42,234 nt of DNA, taken from contig JAQGNU010000095.1 of NCBI GenBank assembly GCA_028291645.1, positions 1-42,234 on the forward strand. Reading direction: 5' to 3'. Positions within the stretch are counted from its first letter, which is position 1. Each line of letters begins with the position of its first letter. Source of the DNA: Nevskia sp. GTDB lineage: Bacteria; Pseudomonadota; Gammaproteobacteria; Nevskiales; Nevskiaceae. Shown piece after piece: positions 1 through 6,981 of this stretch. The translations under genes were made by a program, and so were the position numbers. The notes beneath the pieces were generated by a model. The model was not told the DNA's origin and ran no database searches. It saw only the letters and a program-made list of their open reading frames with translations.

Positions 1-287
1 TGCGGCACGCTGATGCCGGACGGCAGCGCGCAGACATCGTTGCGGCCGCTGCTCTTGGCCAGGCGGTAGGCGAGCCAGGCGTAGTAGAACGTGCTCAGGC
101 ACAGCATCAGGCCGGTGGCCGGCAGGATGTGGCCGAAGATGATGTCGTCCGGTAGCTTCAGTACGTAGCGCAGCAGCGCGGTCAGCGTCAGCATGTTGAC
201 CAGAATATTGGTGCCGAAGCCGAAGAAGGCATTCCAGTCGCCAGGTGCCCAGATCTTGGGTTTGAAATTCTCTGCAATCGCGTTCAT
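1..287 (-). CDS. NCS2-like permease, N-terminal part (runs off window)
   Basis: The first 95 residues are present, starting at the ATG complementary to 285-287 and leaving the window in frame. The visible protein has a short cytoplasmic N-terminus, a hydrophobic helix (around ILVNMLTLTALL), a loop, a second hydrophobic helix (ILPATGLMLCLSTFYYAWLAY) and the motif CALPSGISVP. A small polar motif of this kind after the first helices is typical of NCS2/xanthine-uracil-type permeases and their relatives. The gene lies 51 bases after the biuret-hydrolase-like gene on the same strand, so the two are probably co-transcribed and the permease may import that enzyme's substrate. The family is inferred from a fragment only, and the substrate cannot be assigned. 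Confidence 0.65.
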   Translation of the reverse strand, partial: MNAIAENFKPKIWAPGDWNAFFGFGTNILVNMLTLTALLRYVLKLPDDIIFGHILPATGLMLCLSTFYYAWLAYRLAKSSGRNDVCALPSGISVP

Positions 288-338
288 GTGTTGCCCCCTT
301 GCGTGCGCGTGCCGGTGGGCAACGCGCGGTGTCGTCGA

Positions 339-1031
339 TCAGTAGCTACTGATCGCCCCGAGTACCTGTGACGAATGGCCGACCCAGCCGAAGATGCCAC
401 CCTGCGCCTGGATCATCTGCAGCCCCATCGTCTGGAATTGCGGAAAGTAGGAGCCGACGCAGTCTTCCGGCACCAGGCAGTCGTAGCCGCGGTCGTTGGC
501 TTCGCGCACCGTGCTGTTGACGCAGACTTCGGTGGTAACGCCGGTGACGATCAGCTGTGTAATGCCATGCTGCTGCAGGATTAGATGCAGATCGGTTGCA
601 TAAAAAGCGCCCTTGCCCGGCTTGTCGATCACCGGTTCGGAGGGCAGCGGATACAGCTCCGGAATGATGTCCTGACCCGGTTCGCCGCGAACCAGGATGC
701 GGCCCATCGGACCTAAGTCGCCGATGCAGGTCTGGCTGCGGCCGCGGATTTTTTTTGCCGGCGGCAGATCGCTCAAATCCGGCCGATGGCCTTCGCGCGT
801 ATGGATCACCATTAACCCTGCCGCACGCCAGGCCGCGAGCAGTACACGGTTGGGTTCGATCGCGCGCCGCAACTGCGCAACGTCGTTGCCCAGCATCTCG
901 CCGAAGCCGTCGGGTTCGAGGAAATCGCGTTGCATATCGATGATTAGCAGCGCACAGCGCGCCGGGCGCAACTCGAAGGGGTAGGGCTGCGCCGGCACCA
1001 GCGCAGTGAAATCGGAATCCCGGATCGGCAT
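339..1031 (-). CDS. Cysteine hydrolase, isochorismatase superfamily, biuret amidohydrolase-like
   Basis: A 230-residue isochorismatase-fold amidohydrolase, a normal length for the family. The expected triad is visible: Asp32 in LLIIDMQRDF, Lys137 in [10 protein letters not shown] and Cys170 in TGVTTEVCVN. The Lys-Cys spacing of 33 equals that of biuret amidohydrolase (BiuH). The motifs [24 protein letters not shown] and TTEVCVNSTVREANDRG are those of the BiuH/ureide group, so a biuret- or carbamoyl-type amide is the likely substrate. I place the start at MPIRDSDF because an in-frame extension to 1205 is Arg/Ala/Ser-rich and lacks counterparts in the paralogue at 2724-3428. The permease gene follows 51 bases downstream. 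A run of eight A in the coding strand (the Lys-Lys codons near residue 93) leaves the frame intact. Confidence 0.85.
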   Translation of the reverse strand: MPIRDSDFTALVPAQPYPFELRPARCALLIIDMQRDFLEPDGFGEMLGNDVAQLRRAIEPNRVLLAAWRAAGLMVIHTREGHRPDLSDLPPAKKIRGRSQTCIGDLGPMGRILVRGEPGQDIIPELYPLPSEPVIDKPGKGAFYATDLHLILQQHGITQLIVTGVTTEVCVNSTVREANDRGYDCLVPEDCVGSYFPQFQTMGLQMIQAQGGIFGWVGHSSQVLGAISSY

Positions 1032-1482
1032 GGCAGGTGCGCTCGTGAGTTCTGCGGACGTTGTCTCCGCACCCTGCCTCAACGCGGACGACGGGCGGCA
1101 CGGCGCCGCCCTCTCCGACGAAGCAAGAGCGCTGCCAGCCGGCGGCACGAGCCGCCGGGATAAGCCTGCGCCGCTGGGCGCGATGCGCGTCATCAAATCA
1201 TGCACCCCAAGTTGAATACAAGATTGGGTTCATGATCGCAAACCGCATGCCAAGCGCGATTTCGGTGCGGCTGCGCGCAAATTGGTGCGGCTATGCCGGG
1301 GATCGTGGGCGCGGCGGAGGCGTGTTCCGGTAGCTTTGGATTGACCACTCCTTACAAGGAGCAACTGCGCGCTCGCGCCGCTTCTTCCTAAACTCCTTAA
1401 CTTTCAAAAGGTCTTAGAAAGACGCGAGCCTTGCGACTGGCGGATCTTGCTGCACCGGTCGCAGCGCCGCTGCTGAAGCGCT
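1032..1482. other. 451-base non-coding gap between GntR and hydrolase genes
   Basis: No convincing gene is visible. Short open frames here are continuations or shadows of the neighbouring genes. The part at about 1335-1425 is relatively AT-rich and contains CTCCTT-AC-AAGGAG, a 6-base inverted repeat at about 1348-1361. A TTGAATACAA site lies at 1212-1221. The length and these elements suggest a separate promoter for the hydrolase-permease pair. Confidence 0.4.
1212..1221 (+). promoter_or_regulatory. Candidate GntR operator TTGAATACAA
   Basis: The near-palindrome TTGAATACAA (reverse TTGTATTCAA) lies about 180 bases upstream of the hydrolase start at 1031. The core TTGNATAC recurs at 2219-2226 and 3448-3455, upstream of the other genes of this module. 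Short palindromes of this kind are typical targets of FCD-type GntR regulators, and one is encoded at 1483-2187. Binding is inferred from recurrence and position only. Confidence 0.35.
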
Positions 1483-2187
1483 TCAGCGCGTGCGGGTCTT
1501 TGCTGCAGGCCGCTGCATCGAGGCGCGCGCTTCGTGCAGCATGTGCAGGGTGATCTTGCGCACTTCGCTCTTGCTCTGCGTGATATGCGAGCGCAGCAGG
1601 ATCGAGGCTTCGGTGCTCTTGCGCCGCAAAATCAGCCGCAGCAGCTTGCCGTGCTCTTCGTAAGTCGCATCGACGCGCTGTTCCTTCAGAAAATCGAGGC
1701 GCCGAATGATGCGGATCTTTTCGGTTAGCTCGACATGCACACGCAATACTTCGCGGTTGCCGGCCGCTTCTACCAGTGCGCAATGGAAAGCCTCATCGAG
1801 TTCGGCAATATGGCGCGAATCGGTTTCGCGCTCGGCCGCAGTCACTAACCAAGTCTTCTTCAGCGCGGCCAGCGAAGGTTCCGCATCCAGCTGGCAGAGC
1901 CGTTCGATCGCGTTGATCTCGATCAGAATGCGCAAGTCGTACAGCTCGTCGAAGCGGACGAAATCGAACGGACACACGCTCCAGCCGCTGCGAAAGCCGA
2001 CTTCCAGATAGCCTTCGCGCTTGAGCCGGTACAGTGCATCGCGCACCGGCGTGCGCGAGACGCCATAGCGTTCGGCCAGCGCAGTTTCGGTGAAACGGTC
2101 GCTCGGCAACAGATGGAAATCGAAAATTTCATCCTTGACGCGCAGATAAACCTGCTCTGCCAATGCGTTCGCGGTTTGTTGTGCCAT
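1483..2187 (-). CDS. GntR-family transcriptional regulator, FCD (FadR/VanR) subfamily
   Basis: A 234-residue protein. Residues about 10-75 form the winged helix-turn-helix, with the diagnostic stretch ALAERYGVSRTPVRDALYRL followed by EGYLEV. The rest is an all-helical FCD ligand domain with acidic and histidine positions of the usual metal/ligand site (DEAFHCALVEAAGN, then HITQSK near the end). Such proteins are usually repressors released by a small carboxylate or related metabolite. The gene sits between the AtzH-like gene (51-base gap) and a 451-base gap before the second hydrolase. It is therefore the natural local regulator of the ureide module and probably of itself. The ligand is unknown. 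The ATG at 2187 gives the domain a normal N-terminus. Confidence 0.9.
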   Translation of the reverse strand: MAQQTANALAEQVYLRVKDEIFDFHLLPSDRFTETALAERYGVSRTPVRDALYRLKREGYLEVGFRSGWSVCPFDFVRFDELYDLRILIEINAIERLCQLDAEPSLAALKKTWLVTAAERETDSRHIAELDEAFHCALVEAAGNREVLRVHVELTEKIRIIRRLDFLKEQRVDATYEEHGKLLRLILRRKSTEASILLRSHITQSKSEVRKITLHMLHEARASMQRPAAKTRTR

Positions 2188-2216
2188 TTACATTCAGGGG
2201 CGCGCTGGATTCATCC

Positions 2217-2227
2217 GTGTATGCAAC
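2217..2227 (-). promoter_or_regulatory. Candidate GntR operator (TTGCATAC core)
   Basis: The minus strand reads GTTGCATACAC here, between the AtzH-like gene and the regulator start at 2187. It shares the TTGNATAC core with sites at 1212-1221 and 3448-3455. Its position about 30 bases upstream of the regulator start suggests autoregulation. The evidence is motif recurrence only. Confidence 0.35.
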
Positions 2228-2238
2228 ATTGAACGAGT

Positions 2239-2646
2239 CTAGCAGTAGCGCCGGATGGTTTGCGGATCGACCAGGCTGACGTGCGCGGCGACGATTTTCC
2301 AGTTGCCGGCGAAGCGCACCCAGGTTTGCGTCTGCCGGCCGAGCAAGCTGCTGTCGGGCGCGACGAATTCGGTGCAGACACTGGCGCTGTCGGTACCGAA
2401 GGTGGTGATCTGTGTATCGCGCAGTTCGCGTTCGGGGTGCACCGGCGTCATCGCGGCGCGCGAGCGGCGTACTGCATCGGCGCCCCGGGCCTGTTCGGCA
2501 ACGCCATAGCGCAGCACGCGTGCATCGTCCCAAAAGAACCGGTCCAGCGCGGCATCGTCGTGCGCACGCAGCGCCGCTTCGTAGCGCTCGAAGGCTATAC
2601 GCACCTGCGCCAGCACTTCGGCACGGTTGATCTGATCAGGAGCCAT
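2239..2646 (-). CDS. AtzH-like (DUF3225/HpxZ-type) small protein
   Basis: A 135-residue protein of the NTF2-like cone fold in the AtzH/HpxZ group. The recognised landmarks are RYEAALRAHDDAALDRFFWDD near the N-terminus, the middle segment RYGVAEQARG, the phrase QITTFGTDSASVCTEF and the end GRQTQTWVRFAGNWKIVAAHVSLV. These match the oxalurate-catabolism protein HpxZ and AtzH of the cyanuric-acid pathway. Those relatives sit next to amidohydrolases that break down ureides or s-triazine intermediates, as here. I start the gene at MAPDQINR (2646) because upstream residues do not look like this family. It lies 77 bases after the upstream hydrolase and 51 before the GntR gene. The catalytic role is uncertain, but family membership is clear. 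Confidence 0.8.
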   Translation of the reverse strand: MAPDQINRAEVLAQVRIAFERYEAALRAHDDAALDRFFWDDARVLRYGVAEQARGADAVRRSRAAMTPVHPERELRDTQITTFGTDSASVCTEFVAPDSSLLGRQTQTWVRFAGNWKIVAAHVSLVDPQTIRRYC

Positions 2647-2723
2647 GAAAATCGCAAGGAGAACGGAAAGGCCCAGTTTAGCGAGGCTGCGACCGCGATG
2701 GCTTGCGGCAGCCGATCGCGCGA

Positions 2724-3428
2724 CTAAGCAGCGACGAGCTGGGCCGCCGCGATCGTACTCAACACGGTGGAAGAATGAGCCACTGCGCCGAACACGCCGC
2801 CCTGCATCTTCACCATCTTCAGCGCGGCCAGATGGTTGCCGGGGTCGGTGGCGCCGCAGCAATCCTCCAACAACAGGCATTCGAAGCCGCGATCGTTGGC
2901 TTCGCGCATGGTCGTATGCACGCAGACATCGGTGGTGATGCCGCTCAGCAGAATGTTGTTGATGCCGCGCGTGCGCAGGATCAGTTCCAGATCGGTGGCG
3001 CAGAACGAGCCCTTGCCGGGTTTGTCGATGACGATCTCACCGGGCAGCGGTGCGAGTTCCGGAATGATCTGCCAGCCCGGCTCGCCACGCACCAGAATCT
3101 TGCCGCAAGGTCCGGCGTCGCCGATGCCGGCGCCGATGCGGCGCGAGCGCCAGCGCTTGTTCGCCGGCAAGTCGGACAGATCGGGACGATGGCCTTCGCG
3201 CGTATGGATGATGGTGAAGCCGAGCGGCCGCAGCGTCTTCAGCAGCGCCTGGATCGGCGCGATCGGTGCGCGCGTCAGCGACAGGTCGTAACCCATCGCA
3301 TCGACATAGCCGCCGACGCCGCAGAAATCGATCTGCATGTCGATCACGATCAGCGCGGTATCGGCCGCGCTAAAGCGGTCGTTGTACGGCCACGGATAGG
3401 GATCGGCGGCGACGGTTGAATACGACAT
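2724..3428 (-). CDS. Cysteine hydrolase, isochorismatase superfamily, second biuret-hydrolase-like paralogue
   Basis: A 234-residue paralogue of the hydrolase at 339-1031. The triad is Asp30 in [10 protein letters not shown], Lys136 in [10 protein letters not shown] and Cys169 in [10 protein letters not shown], with the same 33-residue Lys-Cys spacing. It shares [14 protein letters not shown] and KILVRGEPG. It differs in a Gly-rich stretch after the catalytic Asp ([14 protein letters not shown]) and in the C-terminal loop ([10 protein letters not shown]), so the two enzymes probably act on related but different amides. The start at [11 protein letters not shown] (3428) is preferred over the ATG at 3476, which adds unrelated residues. 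It is the first gene of the minus-strand module. A TTGCATAC motif lies 20-27 bases upstream. Confidence 0.85.
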   Translation of the reverse strand: MSYSTVAADPYPWPYNDRFSAADTALIVIDMQIDFCGVGGYVDAMGYDLSLTRAPIAPIQALLKTLRPLGFTIIHTREGHRPDLSDLPANKRWRSRRIGAGIGDAGPCGKILVRGEPGWQIIPELAPLPGEIVIDKPGKGSFCATDLELILRTRGINNILLSGITTDVCVHTTMREANDRGFECLLLEDCCGATDPGNHLAALKMVKMQGGVFGAVAHSSTVLSTIAAAQLVAA

Positions 3429-3447
3429 GGGCGATCTCGGCGCGAAC

Positions 3448-3455
3448 GTATGCAA
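3448..3455 (-). promoter_or_regulatory. Candidate GntR operator TTGCATAC
   Basis: The minus strand reads CTTGCATACG, 20-27 bases upstream of the hydrolase start at 3428. It is the third copy of the TTGNATAC core in this module. Two further TTGCA copies lie close by at 3463-3475, one on each strand. The position fits an operator over the module promoter. Confidence 0.35.
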
Positions 3456-3574
3456 GTTTGGGTGCAAAGCTTGCAAGTGATATGCCAGCGGTTGTGAATT
3501 TCTGAAGACTGCTGCCGATCACCCTCTTTCATGCTTACCTCTTCCGCGTGCGGGCGAGGTCGGCGCGCAGCGCC

Positions 3575-3634
3575 GGGAGAGGGCGCGCGGGCGAAGGCCC
3601 TCTCCCCCAACTCCTCTCCCGCGAGCGGGAGAGG
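3575..3634. repeat. GGGAGAGGG palindromic element with two hairpins
   Basis: GGGAGAGGG (3575-3583) pairs with CCCTCTCCC (3598-3606). Immediately after comes the perfect hairpin CCTCTCCCGC / GCGGGAGAGG (3613-3622 and 3625-3634). Elements of this type are common dispersed intergenic palindromes in GC-rich proteobacteria. It lies 19 bases after the stop of the LuxR-type regulator and may end its transcript. No T-run follows on either strand, so classical intrinsic termination is not shown. Confidence 0.55.
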
Positions 3635-3652
3635 GCAACGCCTAGCCGGAGA

Positions 3653-6388
3653 TTAGATGATGCCCATCTGCCGCGCCGCATTGATCGCCTGCACGCGGCT
3701 CGATACGGCAAGCTTCGAGTAGATGTTCTTCAGATGGAACTTGATGGTGTTCTCCGACAGGAAGATCTGCCGCGCCATCGCCTTGTTCGACACGCCGTTG
3801 CTGAGATAGGCGAGGATTTTCTTTTCCTTCTCGGTGAGCGGATCGAGCGGCTGCAGCTCGCCCTGCGCGTGCGAGCGATTGACGTCGATGCCAGCAGCCT
3901 CGACCAGCTCTTCGACGAACAGCATCGCGGAACTGGGCACCTCGTCCTCTGCCAGATGCGCGCGGTTCGTCAGCATCTCTTCGCGTAACAGTTCGACGAC
4001 GCTGTCGCCCTCTTCGATAAAAGGGCGGATGAAGCGGCCCGGTTCGGCCAGTTCGAGCGCGGCGCGCAGACTGCGCCGCGCGCTGCTGCTGGCGCCGTTG
4101 CGCAGGTGAGCGAGCGCATTCAGTACCAGCAGCTTGATGCGTCGATGTACGCGGCGCTGGCTCTGTGGCGCGGCCAGCGCCTGGTCGAGCAGGCGCACCG
4201 CTTCCTCGCAGTCGCCACGATGTATGCACAGCCGGATTTCGCCGATGACATCGCCTTCGGCATCTTCGGAGAACAGTATCCATTCGGCGGAGTCATCGAC
4301 CGGCCGGTCTTGCTGCAGCCGTACCGCGATCGACTGCGCGCGATCGGTTTCGCCGCGCATCAGTGCGCGCCGTACGCGTTCCCAGTTGACGATGCGGATC
4401 AACCGCGGCCACTTGTTGATGTAGCCGATGTTCTCGGCTTCGTCGAGCAGCTCCAGCGTTTTTTCCGGCCGGTTGCGCGCATCGTGGATGCGCCCCATCG
4501 ACAGATATGCCACCGCCAGGAAATCCAGCAGCACCGAATCCGAAATCATGTCGTGGTACTGCGCGAACAGCGATTCGGCCTCGTCGAAGTCGTTGGCCTG
4601 ATACAGCGCCCAGATGTAGCAGGACACCATCGAGGCCGACGCGAAGGATTTGTCGAAGTGGGTTTTCTGCTCGGCCATGCTGGCGCGAAAGCGTTCCAGC
4701 GCTTCGCGCAGCAGACCCTGGATCAGCAGATTGGCGCCGATCACGCCGATCGAGTAGCCGCCGCTGAAGGTCGCGTTCATGCGGTCGCTGTAGGCGCGCG
4801 CTAGCGCCAGGCATTCGCGCGCATCGTCGAAGTGACCGAGTGCCATTGCCATGTAACCGCTGAGATTGGCCGCGGCGCCGAGCTCGAATGCGTCGAACCC
4901 TTCCGGATCCTGATTGCGCACGTTGACGGTGGAGATGATCTGGAACGCCAGGCGGATGTCGTCGTTCATGATCGCCGCCATCGCACGCACCACGTCCGGA
5001 TTGACCAGGCGCCGTACCCCGGTGAAGGGCGCGCGCTCCAGCATCTCCATGACCGGCTTGAGCTTCTTGTGGCGGCGCAGAAATACCAGCGCGTAGGCCG
5101 TCTTCACCAGCAGCGCCGGATGCTGGCGCAGCTGTTCCAGCGGGATGTGATCGGACCAGCGTTCGACCGTCATCAGATAGCCGTCGGCGGTCAGCCGCGA
5201 CGCCCAGGTGTTGAGCACGTCGGCGGCGAACGCATAGTCATGCACCTCGATGGCATGATAGATCGCCTCCTCGTGGAAGCCGTTGTGGCGGTGCCATTCG
5301 GCGGCGCAGCGGTGCACCACCTCGGTCGATTCCTCGGACGCTTCCCGGAACTGTTCCGACAGGAAGGATGAGAACAGGTTGTGGTACTTGAACCACTGAC
5401 GGCCCGAGTCGAGGCTGCGCAGAAACAGACCCGATCGCTCCAGAAACAGTAGCATCTCCTGCGAGTTGTGCCAGCCGGTGACCGCATCGCACAGCGGCGC
5501 GCACAGGCGCGTCAGCAGCGAGGTCTTCAGCAGGAAGTCCTGAATCCGCGGTGGCTGCAGGGTGAGGACGTTGTCGGCCAGATACTCGGCCAGTTCGCGC
5601 GGACGATAGCTGCCGAGATCGCCCAGCGACTTGCGCACCGCCGGGCTGATCAGCGACAGCCGGAATAGCTGCAGCGCGGCAGGCCAGCCTTCGGTCTGCT
5701 TGTAGATGGCATCGAGTTCGTCGCTGCTGATCCACAGATCGCTGGCGCCGGAAAAGAATTGTTTGACTTCGGCCAGCGTGAAGCGCAGGTCGTCGGCGTG
5801 CAGAATCATGGCCTGATGGTTGACGATCAGCCGCGCCAGGCCGACTTCGGGCGTCGAACGCGAACCGATGAACACCATCACCCGTTCCGGAATGCGATCG
5901 AGCAGTTCCTTGAAGAATGACAGGATCGATTTGTTCTTCAGCGTCTGGAATTCGTCGAGGAACAGCGCGACCGGACGATCGAGCTGCAGCAGACGGTTGA
6001 TGAACCAGTCGGAGCGGCGCCGGCGCGCGCTGGTTTCCGCATCCTCGGCCGGCATCGCGTCTTCGTCCAGCGCATCCTCGCTGACGCTGCCGAGCAGCGC
6101 CTGCATGTGCATCGAGAAACGCCGCAGATCATTGTCGGCCTCGTCGAAGCTGAGCCAGCCGGTCGCCGCACCGCGCGCCTCGCAGCCCGATTTGGCCTGC
6201 TGCAGCAGCGTCGATTTGCCATGTCCGGCCGGTCCTTGCAGGACCACGATGCGTGGCGCGCCATCGGCGAAAATGCGGTTGAGCACGACGTCGCGACGAA
6301 CGGCGCCGAGATAGTCCGGCGGCGCAAACAGCTTGTGCGCGCCCAGCTCGCTCATTGTTACGGTCTTAGCCGTCCTTGCGCCACTCAT
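3653..6388 (-). CDS. LuxR-family ATP-dependent activator, MalT/LAL type
   Basis: A 911-residue regulator with MalT architecture and length. An N-terminal STAND-type ATPase has the P-loop GPAGHGKST at residues 52-60 and Walker B ALFLDE at 141-146. A long helical TPR-like middle follows (about 350-830). The C-terminal LuxR helix-turn-helix is residues 848-911, with LTEKEKKILAYLSNG and LSENTIKFHLKNIYSKL. LAL proteins oligomerise on binding ATP and an inducer and then activate promoters with poor -35 boxes. The start at 6388 has GGAGGAG about ten bases upstream. It is divergent from the RND/YCF48/DUF1302/DUF1329 operon, which is its likely target. An 18-base inverted repeat 42-59 bases upstream may be an autoregulatory site. 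The inducer is unknown. Confidence 0.92.
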   Translation of the reverse strand: MSGARTAKTVTMSELGAHKLFAPPDYLGAVRRDVVLNRIFADGAPRIVVLQGPAGHGKSTLLQQAKSGCEARGAATGWLSFDEADNDLRRFSMHMQALLGSVSEDALDEDAMPAEDAETSARRRRSDWFINRLLQLDRPVALFLDEFQTLKNKSILSFFKELLDRIPERVMVFIGSRSTPEVGLARLIVNHQAMILHADDLRFTLAEVKQFFSGASDLWISSDELDAIYKQTEGWPAALQLFRLSLISPAVRKSLGDLGSYRPRELAEYLADNVLTLQPPRIQDFLLKTSLLTRLCAPLCDAVTGWHNSQEMLLFLERSGLFLRSLDSGRQWFKYHNLFSSFLSEQFREASEESTEVVHRCAAEWHRHNGFHEEAIYHAIEVHDYAFAADVLNTWASRLTADGYLMTVERWSDHIPLEQLRQHPALLVKTAYALVFLRRHKKLKPVMEMLERAPFTGVRRLVNPDVVRAMAAIMNDDIRLAFQIISTVNVRNQDPEGFDAFELGAAANLSGYMAMALGHFDDARECLALARAYSDRMNATFSGGYSIGVIGANLLIQGLLREALERFRASMAEQKTHFDKSFASASMVSCYIWALYQANDFDEAESLFAQYHDMISDSVLLDFLAVAYLSMGRIHDARNRPEKTLELLDEAENIGYINKWPRLIRIVNWERVRRALMRGETDRAQSIAVRLQQDRPVDDSAEWILFSEDAEGDVIGEIRLCIHRGDCEEAVRLLDQALAAPQSQRRVHRRIKLLVLNALAHLRNGASSSARRSLRAALELAEPGRFIRPFIEEGDSVVELLREEMLTNRAHLAEDEVPSSAMLFVEELVEAAGIDVNRSHAQGELQPLDPLTEKEKKILAYLSNGVSNKAMARQIFLSENTIKFHLKNIYSKLAVSSRVQAINAARQMGII

Positions 6389-6981
6389 GAATCCGTTCTC
6401 CTCCGGCTCGCTGTATTTAGTGAGGCGTTACATGCGAGTTAGCATGTCGTTTCCATCGATTGATGATTATCAACCCGAAACGCGGGTCTCGTCGCTAGTC
6501 TGGCCGATCTGGCCGAAACCGGGGTCTACCCGTCCGACCCCCCGGAAAACTACCCATTTGTGTAGTGCGGAGTCGAGGGGCCACCCGCTCTAATCGCTGC
6601 AACAGCCGGGCATGCCGCACGTTTCTTCCTGCGAAGAAATGTTGCAGTGCGCTACAGGCACATTTGAAAAAAATATAGAGACGAGGAGGAGACAATAGTG
6701 CAAGCCCACGCGGCCGCGGCATCCAATCATCCACGAGTTATCGGTCAACGCTAGGTTTCAAACCAGCAAACCCGGCTGTTCGGCGCGTGTCGCAAACAGC
6801 CCAGTCCCGGCTGTACGTCAGCCAACGCCGGAGTAGCGCGGCGCGGCAGGGACCACCCTACATCAACTGAGGGTGCGTCCTGATTGAACGGGAGTAGGGC
6901 GATTACCCATAGTGCGTTCGTTCGAATTCGCTGTCTGCAGGCTCCGGAAGATCACTTCCACAGGGTGCAAGGAATATTTTG
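6389..6981. promoter_or_regulatory. Divergent control region between LAL regulator and RND operon
   Basis: This 593-base region separates divergent genes. It contains three clear inverted repeats: ACATGC-6-GCATGT (6430-6447), ACTAC-8-GTAGT (6549-6566) and TTTCTTC-4-GAAGAAA (6622-6639). CTACCC occurs twice, 24 bases apart (6526 and 6550), with a related TTACCCAT near 6903. A TATAGA at 6674-6679 in an A-rich patch is the best plus-strand -10 and has no good -35 partner. That pattern fits an activator-dependent promoter. Assigning a repeat to the LAL protein is inference. Confidence 0.45.
6698..6754 (+). CDS. Possible 18-residue leader peptide
   Basis: A GTG-started frame of 18 codons ends at the TAG at 6752. 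It has a near-consensus ribosome-binding site, GAGGAGGA at 6683-6690, seven bases before the start. This is the strongest such site in the long leader of the RND operon, and no other reading frame explains it. The peptide (VQAHAAAASNHPRVIGQR) has no recognised features. If the -10 at 6674 is real, the transcript would begin on top of this site, which argues against translation. The call is tentative. Confidence 0.25.
   Translation: MQAHAAAASNHPRVIGQR

Noticed and set aside
1032-1205. N-terminal extension of the hydrolase to an ATG at 1205
   Set aside because: The added 58 residues are low in hydrophobic pattern and rich in Arg, Ser and Ala, and lack a counterpart in the paralogue. MPIRDSDF at 1031 gives the normal family length.
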